The translations under genes were made by a program, and so were the position numbers. DNA of 31,107 nucleotides, from the NCBI GenBank assembly GCA_946886065.1, contig CAMPHU010000028.1, positions 1 to 31,107 of the forward strand. Reading direction: 5' to 3'. The stretch's first letter is position 1. Every line of letters starts with the position of its first letter. Below the pieces are notes generated by a model. That model was not told the DNA's origin. It worked only from the letters and a program-made list of their open reading frames with translations, and did no database searches. Shown here piece by piece: positions 23,435-31,107 of the stretch. The DNA is from an uncultured Massilia sp. GTDB lineage: Bacteria; Pseudomonadota; Gammaproteobacteria; Burkholderiales; Burkholderiaceae.

Positions 23435-24185
23435 GGGAATGGTTGCTAGTGAGGCAACAAAAAAGGAAGAGCCAAACCGCTATTTTACCGGACTCTTTCT
23501 TTGGAAGAAAACCGCGCACCCGGTCGGCCCAGCCGCTTGTTCCTATCCACAATGCATCCGCTATTTCCCCCTTGGATGGTGGAAAACCGGCGTAGTGTTG
23601 TGTTTGTGCAACTAGGAATATTCTGCCCCAAAAGAAGGCGGCTGAGCTCGCCGGTACATACCCGATACATACAAACAATCTTTCATTTGTTAAAACAAAA
23701 TCGAGTGTGTTGCAGTGCGGTAAATACGCAATTACCGTATAAGAAGGGGGATTTCGACGGCTTTTGTCGTGTTTATACAGTCCGGCGCCACGGAATGTTT
23801 GGTTTGGTGCTGCGCCGCACCAAAACGAGGAGAAAATCATTTTCCGCGAATTAAGGTGTTGTTTTTAACACTAGCCCCTTTCCGCGTTCCGTTGACACTT
23901 ACGGTTTTGCTATGGTTTTATGTGTTCACTTAAATAATGTTTGGTTTATAGGCAAACATTGGTTGAGAGTATCCGTCCTAATCGACGGCATGGAAAATAA
24001 CGCCGCAGCTAAAAAAGCGGCGGAAGCAGGCGCAGTAATCTGGTCGTACCCACGATCCTCCAATCCAGCCGGAAACGGCAGGTAGCGTGCAGCCGACGCT
24101 TCAGGTTTGAAGGAGACGCCTTGCGGCGGAGACCCCGCCGCAGGCACAAACCACTTCGAGAAAAAGCATAGAAGGAGAAGTTTTC
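23435..24185. other. 751-base lower-GC intergenic leader rich in inverted repeats
   Basis: No ORF here looks coding. Inverted repeats seen: CGGTAA/TTACCG at 23729-23748; TTTGGTGC/GCACCAAA at 23803-23824; AATGTTTG/CAAACATT (23936-23943 with 23953-23960); CGCCGC/GCGGCG near 24001-24023; and TGCGGCGG/CCGCCGCA (24122-24129 with 24135-24142). A candidate promoter is at 23892-23921. The distance from it to the TonB-receptor start is about 265 bases, so the mRNA would have a long 5' leader. No known riboswitch consensus was recognised. Confidence 0.6.
23892..23921 (+). promoter_or_regulatory. Candidate promoter of the TonB-dependent receptor gene
   Basis: A perfect TTGACA (23892-23897) is followed after 18 bases by TTTTAT (23916-23921, 4 of 6). 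The AATGTTTG/CAAACATT inverted repeat starts 15 bases downstream, where an operator or leader hairpin could lie. By eye only. Confidence 0.4.
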
Positions 24186-27038
24186 ATGACGTTTAAGATG
24201 AAGTCGTTGCCATTTGCCGTGGCATGCGTAGTCGCCAGCGGCGCGCTGATCGGCGCCGCGCCGGCAATGGCGCAGCAGCCGACCGCCAGCGCCCAGGCGC
24301 CGCAGCGCGTGGTCGTGACCGGCTCGCTGATCAGCCGTTCGGACATCGAGACCCCGAGCCCGATCCAGGTGATCACCGCCGAAGAAATGGTCAAGACCGG
24401 CAAGACCTCGGTCGCCGAGATCCTGAGCGAGCTGGCAGCCAACGGCCAGGGCGCGCTCGGCACCGGCTTCCCGGGCGCGTTCGCGAACGGCGCATCCGGC
24501 GTTTCGCTGCGCGGCCTGACCGTGGGCCTGACCCTGGTCCTGGTCGACGGCCACCGTATGGCCTCCTACCCGCTGTCGGACGACGCCCAGCGCTCGTTCG
24601 TCGACGTCTCGAACATCCCGTTCGACCTGATCGACCGCGTCGAAGTCCTGAAGGGCGGCGCATCCTCGATCTACGGTTCGGACGCGGTCGCCGGCGTGGT
24701 CAACATCATCCTGAAGAAGAAGTTCAACGGCACCCGCCTGAACGCGGAAGGCGGCCATGCACAGCACGGCGGCGCACGCACCAAGAAGGCGTCGATCACC
24801 AGCGGCTTCGGCGACCTGGAAGAACAAGGCTTCAACGTCTTCGGCAGCATCGAATACCGCGACCAGGACGGCATCCGCCTGTCGCAGCGCGATCACCGCC
24901 CATGGGCGAACGGCGACTACCGCGGCCGCGGCGGCGAAAACCTGACCCGTGGCGTCCCGACCGGCCTGAACAGCTTCCTGACCCCGGCCAACGTCCCGTT
25001 CCTGTACAACCCGGCCGGCGCCGGCGGCGTGAACAACGCGGCCAACTTCCAGTTCCTGGATCCGAGCTGCAACTACCAGCTGTACCGTGCCGGCCAGTGC
25101 GCAGTGCGCGACGTCTGGTCCTGGCTGCAGCCGCCGTCGGACAACCTGAACGTCCTGGTCGGCGCCACCAAGCGCCTGAACGACAACTGGACCCTGTCGA
25201 TGAAGGCCTCGATGTTCGAGCGCCACAGCCAGAACAACCGCGGCACCCCGACCACCTTCTCGCCCAGCACCTTCGCCGGTTTCACGACCTATAACAACGG
25301 CGTGCTGACCCCGGGCGTGGGCCGTATCACGAGCACCCTGCTGCCGGCCACCCACCCGCGCAACCAGCTCGGCGCACCGGCCCGCCTGTACGGCTACGTG
25401 AACGAAGCCGGCGCCGGCATCCAGTCCGACAACACCTCGCGCGCCACCCGCTACGCCGCCGACCTGACCGGCTCCGCATTCGGCTGGGACCTGAACGCCG
25501 CAGCCGGCTACAGCAAGGTCAAGACCGACATCGAGTACTCGGGCTACGTCAACCGCGCCGCCCTGATCAACGCGGTGCTGAACAACACCTTCAACCCGCT
25601 GGGCGGCAACCATCCGGACCTGCTGGCGCAAGTGGCCCCGGTGTTCTCCAACACCCTGGAATCGGACCTGACCTACATCGACATCAGCGGCAGCCGCGAC
25701 CTGATGCAGCTGGGCGCAGGCCCGCTGAAGATGGCACTGGGCTTCCACTGGCACAACAAGGAGCAGAACTCGCCGGCATCCCCGCTGACCGCGAACGGCA
25801 CCGTGGCCAACACCTCGGCCTTCGTGTTCGGTGAGGAAACCAACAAGGCGGTGTTCGCGGAACTGAGCGCCACCCCGATCAAGAACCTGGAAACCAACCT
25901 GTCGGCCCGTTACGACCACTACGACACCTACGGCCGCTCGTTCACGCCGTCGGCCAAGTTCAAGTGGTCGCCGAACAAGATGTTCGCGCTGCGCGGTTCC
26001 TTCGACAAGGGCTTCCGTGCACCGAACGCTTCGGAAGTGGGCAACGCCGGTTCGTTCTTCCTGTTTAACGGTATCGACGACCCGGTCCTGTGCGCCGACG
26101 GCAACCGCAACACCGCAGGCAACGTGCCGGCGGCTTGCGGCATCCAGCCGACCTATGTGCAGACCACCGAAGCCGAAGTCTCGCCGGAAAAGGCCAAGAG
26201 CTACACCCTGGGTGTGATCGTGGAACCAATCCAGGGCCTGTCCGCAACCCTGGACTACTACCGCATCAAGATGACCGGCCAGATCACCTCGGCCGTGTCG
26301 GTGCCTGGCTTCACCCCGGAATGGGTGCGTAACCCGGCAGTGCCGACCGAAATCGCGGACGGCAACGGCGGCACCTTCCTGGGTACCCCGTCGGTCGGCT
26401 CCATCGCCTACGGCCCGACCCCGTACGTCAACCTGGGCGGCGTGGAAACCCATGGCCTGGAACTGGACCTGTCCTACAAGCGCCGCATGGGCGCCATGGG
26501 CAACCTGCGCTCCAGCCTGAACTTCACCCACGTGCTCGGCTACGAGATCGATACCGGCACCGAGAAGATCCAGCTGGCAGGCACCCACGGTCCTTCGGCA
26601 GTCGGCGGCAACACCGGCAACCCGAAGAACCGCGCCAACTTCACCCTGGGCTGGGACCGCGGCCCGCTGGGCGTCACCGCCACCGTGAACTGGGTTGACA
26701 AGTACTCGGCACTGGATCCGTCGGTCGGCGCGACCGACTGCGCCACCGCTGCGCACGACGTCGGCGGCCGCACCATGTTCGACCTGAATCCGAACGGCAT
26801 GCCGGAATCGTACTGCACCATCCGTTCGTTCACGACCACGAACCTGAACGTGACCTACAAGTTCAGCGACAACCTGACCATGAAGGGCACGATCCTGAAC
26901 GTGTTCGACCGCGAACCGCCGATCGACGTGGCGACCTACGGCTCGGCAGGCAACAACCTGTCGCAGTACAACTCGGCAATGCACCAGGCCGGCGCCATCG
27001 GCCGTGCCTTCAGCCTGGGCCTGAACTACACGTTCTAA
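24186..27038 (+). CDS. TonB-dependent outer-membrane receptor
   Basis: 950 residues with AAGGAGAAG 5-6 bases before the ATG. The signal peptide ends at about residue 29 (GAAPAMA-QQ). A TonB-box-like QRVVVTGSLI and the plug domain follow: PIQVITAEEMVKTGKTSVAEILSEL, SLRGLTVGLTLVLVDGHRM, VEVLKGGASSIYGSDAVAGVVNIILKK. A long beta-barrel runs to the C-terminal Phe (LGLNYTF). The barrel has FDKGFRAPNASEVG and the final-strand region FSDNLTMKGTILNVFDREPP. There is no STN signalling domain. It should import a ligand over the outer membrane using TonB energy. This plug type is common in groups with many receptors for sugars or peptides, but no uptake neighbour tells the substrate. Codon use is extremely uniform (GC-ending, preferred codons), suggesting high expression. 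Confidence 0.93.
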   Translation: MTFKMKSLPFAVACVVASGALIGAAPAMAQQPTASAQAPQRVVVTGSLISRSDIETPSPIQVITAEEMVKTGKTSVAEILSELAANGQGALGTGFPGAFANGASGVSLRGLTVGLTLVLVDGHRMASYPLSDDAQRSFVDVSNIPFDLIDRVEVLKGGASSIYGSDAVAGVVNIILKKKFNGTRLNAEGGHAQHGGARTKKASITSGFGDLEEQGFNVFGSIEYRDQDGIRLSQRDHRPWANGDYRGRGGENLTRGVPTGLNSFLTPANVPFLYNPAGAGGVNNAANFQFLDPSCNYQLYRAGQCAVRDVWSWLQPPSDNLNVLVGATKRLNDNWTLSMKASMFERHSQNNRGTPTTFSPSTFAGFTTYNNGVLTPGVGRITSTLLPATHPRNQLGAPARLYGYVNEAGAGIQSDNTSRATRYAADLTGSAFGWDLNAAAGYSKVKTDIEYSGYVNRAALINAVLNNTFNPLGGNHPDLLAQVAPVFSNTLESDLTYIDISGSRDLMQLGAGPLKMALGFHWHNKEQNSPASPLTANGTVANTSAFVFGEETNKAVFAELSATPIKNLETNLSARYDHYDTYGRSFTPSAKFKWSPNKMFALRGSFDKGFRAPNASEVGNAGSFFLFNGIDDPVLCADGNRNTAGNVPAACGIQPTYVQTTEAEVSPEKAKSYTLGVIVEPIQGLSATLDYYRIKMTGQITSAVSVPGFTPEWVRNPAVPTEIADGNGGTFLGTPSVGSIAYGPTPYVNLGGVETHGLELDLSYKRRMGAMGNLRSSLNFTHVLGYEIDTGTEKIQLAGTHGPSAVGGNTGNPKNRANFTLGWDRGPLGVTATVNWVDKYSALDPSVGATDCATAAHDVGGRTMFDLNPNGMPESYCTIRSFTTTNLNVTYKFSDNLTMKGTILNVFDREPPIDVATYGSAGNNLSQYNSAMHQAGAIGRAFSLGLNYTF

Positions 27039-27082
27039 GCAGCTGACACCGCGGCGGCAGCGATGCCGCTGCTTGACAGCAC

Positions 27083-27123
27083 AAAGCCCCGGAGACAGGA
27101 AACTGTCTCCGGGGCTTTTTTTT
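27083..27123. terminator. Strong rho-independent terminator, GNRA loop, between convergent receptor and rsmE genes
   Basis: The perfect 16-base stem AAAGCCCCGGAGACAG (27083-27098) with CTGTCTCCGGGGCTTT (27103-27118) has a GAAA loop. Eight T follow on the plus strand (27116-27123). It mainly serves the receptor gene; on the minus strand only a short T run follows. Confidence 0.93.
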
Positions 27124-27152
27124 CGGCCCTGCTATATATATGTATGCGCAGC

Positions 27153-27884
27153 CTAGATCGCGCCCCAGGCCCCCGCCAGGATCGCGAGCGCCGCCAGGCC
27201 CGCGGTCTCGGTGCGCAGCACGCGCGGGCCCATCGAGAGCGGGAGCGCCCCGGCCGCGGCCGCCGCTTCCTCCTCCTGCGGCGTGAAGCCGCCTTCCGGA
27301 CCGACCAGCAGGGTGACTGCCTGCGGCGGCGAGGCCTTCGCCCAGGCCGCCAGCGACTGGGTGGCGCGCGGGCTGAGCAGGATGCGCGGCCCCGCGCCCG
27401 CGTCCGGGCTGGCCAGCCAGGGCTGGACATCGGCCAGGGGATGCAGGCGCGCCAGGCGGTTGCGCCCGCTCTGCTCCGAGGCGGCCACGATCACGCCCTG
27501 CCAATGGGCCTGGCGCTTTTCCGCGCGCTCGCCGGACAGGCGCACCACGCTGCGCTGGGCCGCCAGCGGCTGGACCGCCGCCACGCCGAGCTCGACCGCC
27601 TTTTCGACGATCCAGTCCATCTTCGATCCTTCCGGCAGGCCCTGGGCCAGGGTCACAGGGTAGGGCGCCTCGGTCTCGATGTCCTCGAAGGACTCCACCA
27701 GGGCGCTGGCGCGCCGCTTGCCGATCTCGGCCAGGGTGGCGCGGTACTGGCCGCCTTCGCCGTTGAACAGGGTGAGCGCGGCGCCGGCCTGCTGGCGCAC
27801 CACGTGCAGGTGGTGGGCGACTTCTTCCGGCAGGTCGACGGTGGCGCCGGGGGCGAGGGGCTGGGAAACGTAGAAACGGGGCAT
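27153..27884 (-). CDS. rsmE: 16S rRNA (uracil-1498-N3)-methyltransferase RsmE
   Basis: 243 residues. The N-terminus MPRFYVSQPL, the segment GSKMDWIVEKAVELGVAAVQPL and the SPOUT knot LLVGPEGGFTPQEEEAA with GPRVLRTETAGLAAL are diagnostic. The knot binds S-adenosylmethionine; the enzyme methylates U1498 of 16S rRNA in the assembled small subunit. I chose the ATG at 27884 from the family N-terminus; the open frame continues to 28145 across the transketolase gene without support. Only a weak AGG lies upstream. The gene is divergent from transketolase with 124 bases between starts, and convergent with the receptor gene. Confidence 0.95.
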   Translation of the reverse strand: MPRFYVSQPLAPGATVDLPEEVAHHLHVVRQQAGAALTLFNGEGGQYRATLAEIGKRRASALVESFEDIETEAPYPVTLAQGLPEGSKMDWIVEKAVELGVAAVQPLAAQRSVVRLSGERAEKRQAHWQGVIVAASEQSGRNRLARLHPLADVQPWLASPDAGAGPRILLSPRATQSLAAWAKASPPQAVTLLVGPEGGFTPQEEEAAAAAGALPLSMGPRVLRTETAGLAALAILAGAWGAI

Positions 27885-28008
27885 GAACAGCCTGAACTGG
27901 AATTGGACAAACTGCATTTTAATTCGGCAGCACCTCTGTCTGGTAGAATAACGGGCTACGGCCAGCGCGCCACCGCTTTCCCATTCTCTGATCCAGCATC
28001 GTACATTC

Positions 28009-30006
28009 ATGAAATCTATGCAAACCACCACCCTGATGGCCAACGCGATCCGCGCGCTGGCGATGGACGCCGTCCAGAAAGCCAATTCGGGCCACCCGGG
28101 CATGCCGATGGGCATGGCCGAGATCGGCGTCGCGCTGTGGGACAAGCATTACCGTCACAACCCGGCCAATCCGGGCTGGTTCAACCGCGACCGCTTCCTG
28201 CTGTCGAACGGCCATGGTTCGATGCTGCACTATGCGATGCTGCACCTGGCCGGCTACGACCTGAGCATGGACGACCTGCGCGACTTCCGCCAGCTGCATT
28301 CCAAGACCGCGGGCCACCCGGAAGTGGGCATCACTCCGGGCGTGGAAACCACCACCGGTCCGCTGGGCCAGGGCATCGCCAACTCGGTCGGCATGGCGCT
28401 GGCCGAGTGGCTGCTGGGCTATGAATTCAACCGTCCGGGCTACGAGGTGGTGGATCACTACACCTATGCCTTCCTGGGCGACGGCTGCCTGATGGAAGGC
28501 ATCTCGCACGAAGTGGCTTCGCTGGCCGGCACCCTGCGCCTGAACAAGCTGATCTGGCTGTACGACGACAACGGCATCTCGATCGACGGCCGCGTCGAAG
28601 GCTGGTTCACCGACGACACCCAGAAGCGCTTCGAAGCCTACGGCTGGAACGTGATCCCGAAGGTCGACGGCCACAACGTCGCCGCTGTCTCGGCCGCGAT
28701 CGAGCAGGCCAAGCAATCGGACCGTCCGACCCTGATCTGCTGCAAGACCATCATCGGCAAGGGCGCCCCGAACCTGGAAGGCGGCGACAAGGTCCACGGC
28801 GCTCCGCTGGGCGACAAGGAAATCGCGGCCGTGCGCCAGCACCTGCTGTGGGATCCGATCCCCTTCGACATCCCGGGCGAAGTCTACGAAGCATGGGACG
28901 CGAAACAGCGCGGCGCCGAAGCCGAGGGCGCATGGAACGCCTGCTTCGCCGCCTACCGCGAAGCCCACCCGCAGCTGGCCGCCGAATTCGAGCGCCGCAT
29001 GAAGGGCGAGCTGCCGGGCAACTTCAACGAGGTGCTGGACGCCGCCGTCGCCGCCTGCATCGAGAAGAAGGAAACCATCGCCACCCGCAAGGCCTCGCAG
29101 AACGCGATCCAGGCGCTGGCCTCGACCCTGCCGGAATTCCTGGGCGGCTCGGCCGACCTGACCGGCTCGAACCTGACCAACTGGAAGGAATCGGTGGCGG
29201 TGCGCTCGGGCATTCCGGGCAACCACATCAACTACGGCGTGCGCGAATTCGGCATGGCCGCGATCCAGAACGGCGTCGCCCTGCATGGCGGCTTCATCCC
29301 CTTCGGCGCGACCTTCCTGACCTTCTCGGACTACAGCCGCAACGCGCTGCGCATGGCCGCGCTGATGAAGATCCGTTCGCTGTTCGTGTTCACCCACGAC
29401 TCGATCGGCCTGGGCGAAGACGGCCCGACCCACCAGTCGATCGAGCACGTCTCGTCGCTGCGCCTGATCCCGAACCTGGACAACTGGCGTCCGTGCGACA
29501 CCGTCGAATCGCAGGTGGCCTGGGGCGCCGCGGTCCAGCGCAAGGACGGCCCGTCGACCCTGATCTTCTCGCGCCAGAACCTGCCGTTCATGGAGCGTGA
29601 CGCCGCCGCCGTCGCCAACGTGGCCAAGGGCGGCTATGTGCTGCGCGACGCCGCCGACGCGAAGGTCGTCTTGATCGCCACCGGCTCGGAAGTCGAGCTG
29701 GCGATGAAGGCGGCCGACGCGCTGGCGGGCGAGGGCATCGCCGCGCGCGTGGTCTCGATGCCGTCGACCGACGTGTTCGAACGCCAGGAGGCAGGCTACA
29801 AAGCCAGCGTCCTGCCGCGCGGTATCCCGCGCGTCGCGATCGAAGCCGGCGTGACCGACTTCTGGTACAAGTACGTGGGCCTGGAAGGCGCCGTGGTCGG
29901 TATCGACACCTTCGGCGAATCGGCCCCGGCGCCGGTGCTGTTCAAGCACTTCGGCTTCACCGTCGAGAACGTCGTGGCCAAGGCCAAGGCCGTGATCGCG
30001 GGCTAA
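28009..30006 (+). CDS. tkt: Transketolase
   Basis: 665 residues, the usual length. The thiamine diphosphate region reads [32 protein letters not shown]. Substrate-contact residues are seen in [20 protein letters not shown] and HSIEHVSS-type segments ([20 protein letters not shown]), and the C-terminal domain in [23 protein letters not shown]. It transfers two-carbon ketol groups between sugar phosphates in the pentose phosphate pathway (and Calvin cycle where present). An ATG three codons on (28018) is an alternative start; neither has a strong ribosome site. A TAGAAT at 27944-27949 is a likely -10 box, though its -35 is unclear. gap starts 94 bases after the stop on the same strand, forming a sugar-metabolism pair. 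Confidence 0.97.
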   Translation: MKSMQTTTLMANAIRALAMDAVQKANSGHPGMPMGMAEIGVALWDKHYRHNPANPGWFNRDRFLLSNGHGSMLHYAMLHLAGYDLSMDDLRDFRQLHSKTAGHPEVGITPGVETTTGPLGQGIANSVGMALAEWLLGYEFNRPGYEVVDHYTYAFLGDGCLMEGISHEVASLAGTLRLNKLIWLYDDNGISIDGRVEGWFTDDTQKRFEAYGWNVIPKVDGHNVAAVSAAIEQAKQSDRPTLICCKTIIGKGAPNLEGGDKVHGAPLGDKEIAAVRQHLLWDPIPFDIPGEVYEAWDAKQRGAEAEGAWNACFAAYREAHPQLAAEFERRMKGELPGNFNEVLDAAVAACIEKKETIATRKASQNAIQALASTLPEFLGGSADLTGSNLTNWKESVAVRSGIPGNHINYGVREFGMAAIQNGVALHGGFIPFGATFLTFSDYSRNALRMAALMKIRSLFVFTHDSIGLGEDGPTHQSIEHVSSLRLIPNLDNWRPCDTVESQVAWGAAVQRKDGPSTLIFSRQNLPFMERDAAAVANVAKGGYVLRDAADAKVVLIATGSEVELAMKAADALAGEGIAARVVSMPSTDVFERQEAGYKASVLPRGIPRVAIEAGVTDFWYKYVGLEGAVVGIDTFGESAPAPVLFKHFGFTVENVVAKAKAVIAG

Positions 30007-30100
30007 TAGTTTCATGAGGGCTGCCTGCGGGTGGTCCCGCCTTTCAGCAAAACCTGCATGTGCGTTGTGAAAAAAGTTTTTTTCTAATCAGGAGCAAAGC

Positions 30101-31107
30101 ATGACGATCAAGGTAGCAATCAACGGTTATGGCCGCATCGGCCGCAACATCCTGCGCGCCTTCTACGAAGGCGGCAAGAAGCAAGACATCCAGATCGTGG
30201 CGATCAACGACCTCGGCAACGCCGAATCGAACGCCCACCTGACCCGCTACGACACCGCCCACGGCAAGTTCCCGGGCACCGTCACGGTGGAAGGCGACAA
30301 CATGATCGTCAACGGCGACAAGATCCGCGTGTTCGCGCAGCGTAACCCGGCCGAGATCCCATGGGGCGAACTGGGCGTGGACGTGGTCCTGGAGTGCACC
30401 GGCTTCTTCACCACCAAGGAAAAGGCCTCGGCCCACCTGAAGGGCGGCGCCAAGAAAGTCATCATCTCGGCCCCGGGCGGCAAGGATGTGGACGCCACCA
30501 TCGTGTTCGGCGTCAACCAGGACGTGCTGAAGTCGACCGACACCGTGATCTCGAACGCTTCCTGCACCACCAACTGCCTGGCCCCGCTGGTCAAGCCCCT
30601 GCACGACGCCATCGGCCTGGAAACCGGCCTGATGACCACCGTGCACGCCTACACCAACGACCAGGTGCTGACCGACGTGATGCACGAAGACCTGCGCCGC
30701 GCCCGTTCGGCCACCCAGTCGATGATCCCGACCAAGACCGGCGCCGCAGCAGCTGTCGGCCTGGTGCTGCCTGAGCTGAACGGCAAGCTGGACGGCTTCG
30801 CGATCCGCGTGCCGACCATCAACGTGTCGATCGTCGACCTGTCCTTCATCGCCAAGCGCGACACCACCGTGGACGAAGTCAACCAGATCATGAAGGCCGC
30901 GTCGGAAGGCGCCCTGAAAGGCATCCTGACCTACAACACCGACCCGCTGGTCTCGGTGGACTTCAACCACAACCCGGCATCGTCGAACTTCGACGCCACC
31001 CTGACCAAGGTCTCGGGCCGCCTGGTGAAGGTCTCGTCCTGGTACGACAACGAGTGGGGCTTCTCGAACCGCATGCTCGACACCACCGTCGCGCTGATGA
31101 ACGCCAA
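30101..31107 (+). CDS. gap: Glyceraldehyde-3-phosphate dehydrogenase, type I (partial, last residues off the right edge)
   Basis: 335 codons are visible from the ATG at 30101, which has AGGAG 6 bases upstream. The NAD-binding start is [20 protein letters not shown], with Asp37 in VAINDLG at the place that selects NAD over NADP. The active-site segment is [12 protein letters not shown] with nucleophile Cys155, and HAYTNDQ carries the partner His. [15 protein letters not shown] is the C-terminal signature. It converts glyceraldehyde-3-phosphate, phosphate and NAD to 1,3-bisphosphoglycerate. The type I enzyme is about 336 residues, so only one or two codons and the stop should be missing. In the leader after tkt (30007-30100) there is a small GCGGG-TGGT-CCCGC hairpin. 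Confidence 0.97.
   Translation, partial: MTIKVAINGYGRIGRNILRAFYEGGKKQDIQIVAINDLGNAESNAHLTRYDTAHGKFPGTVTVEGDNMIVNGDKIRVFAQRNPAEIPWGELGVDVVLECTGFFTTKEKASAHLKGGAKKVIISAPGGKDVDATIVFGVNQDVLKSTDTVISNASCTTNCLAPLVKPLHDAIGLETGLMTTVHAYTNDQVLTDVMHEDLRRARSATQSMIPTKTGAAAAVGLVLPELNGKLDGFAIRVPTINVSIVDLSFIAKRDTTVDEVNQIMKAASEGALKGILTYNTDPLVSVDFNHNPASSNFDATLTKVSGRLVKVSSWYDNEWGFSNRMLDTTVALMNA

Noticed and set aside
21599..23449. 616-codon plus-strand frame opposite the COG2509 flavoprotein
   Set aside because: The minus frame carries the FAD motifs; this one is a compositional shadow.
23792..23830. NtrC-like site (TTTGGTGC/GCACCAAA)
   Set aside because: The half-sites face the wrong way round (GGTGC-N6-GCACC) compared with the NtrC consensus GCACC-N5-GGTGC.
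23501..23854. 117-codon ORF in the long leader before the TonB-dependent receptor, and an overlapping minus-strand ORF (23421-23840)
   Set aside because: No ribosome site, no domain, and base composition unlike coding sequence of this genome.
23700..24185. Riboswitch in the TonB-receptor leader (cobalamin, TPP, c-di-GMP)
   Set aside because: I could not find any conserved core of these classes; only generic hairpins are visible.
24009..26984. 991-codon open frame opposite the TonB-dependent receptor
   Set aside because: It is an antisense shadow caused by GC-biased codons; the plus frame has a signal peptide, plug motifs and a ribosome site.
27919..30015. 698-codon minus-strand frame opposite transketolase
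   Set aside because: It shadows a well-defined transketolase and has no family features.

Overview
The window looks like a chromosomal segment of a betaproteobacterium of the Oxalobacteraceae, probably the Massilia/Telluria/Duganella group. The evidence is high GC, strongly biased codon use, an intracellular PHA depolymerase of the Cupriavidus PhaZ type, a PHA-granule-associated protein, a betaproteobacterial glnA-ntrB-ntrC locus, and a large TonB-dependent receptor. The genus is an inference. Most of the window is housekeeping or core metabolism, with a few accessory patches.

Layout. 1-5.9 kb, mostly minus strand: phaZ (cut by the left edge), ferredoxin-NADP reductase, the 7Fe ferredoxin fdxA, an M4-like metalloprotease coupled to an emfourin-type inhibitor, a plus-strand PHA-system protein, an acyl-CoA-binding protein and an FKBP prolyl isomerase. 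5.9-12.8 kb, plus strand: an EI24 membrane protein behind a tiny coupled leader ORF, a CinA/MoaB-like protein, a very large class A PBP-like protein with an eroded glycosyltransferase centre, and a membrane-anchored TAXI binding protein. 12.8-14.0 kb is the main accessory island: a minus-strand pair (GH24 lysozyme plus small secreted protein) of lower GC, sitting between the 3' end of the TAXI gene and a decayed second copy of that same 3' end. 14.1-19.7 kb: a rhodanese, then glnA with NtrC sites and a sigma-54 promoter, a DUF4124 protein, ntrB and ntrC. 19.8-23.4 kb: corA, inverted dispersed repeats, a RhtA-like exporter and a COG2509 flavoprotein. 23.4-24.2 kb is a 750-base, lower-GC non-coding leader rich in inverted repeats, followed by the TonB-dependent receptor, rsmE, transketolase and gap (cut by the right edge).

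How the parts fit. PhaZ, the PHA-system protein and perhaps the acyl-CoA-binding protein belong to storage polymer and acyl-CoA metabolism. The reductase and FdxA form a plausible electron-transfer pair. glnA with ntrB-ntrC is a nitrogen-control unit whose promoter carries the binding sites expected for its own regulator. tkt and gap form a central-carbon block.

The best candidates for something undescribed are the lysozyme/secreted-protein cassette flanked by TAXI-gene direct repeats (12.6-14.0 kb), the roughly 120-base palindromic element downstream of glnA, the PBP whose second GT51 catalytic Glu appears to be missing, and the coupled 11-codon leader ORF before the EI24 gene. I see no rRNA, tRNA, CRISPR array, transposase or prophage module.
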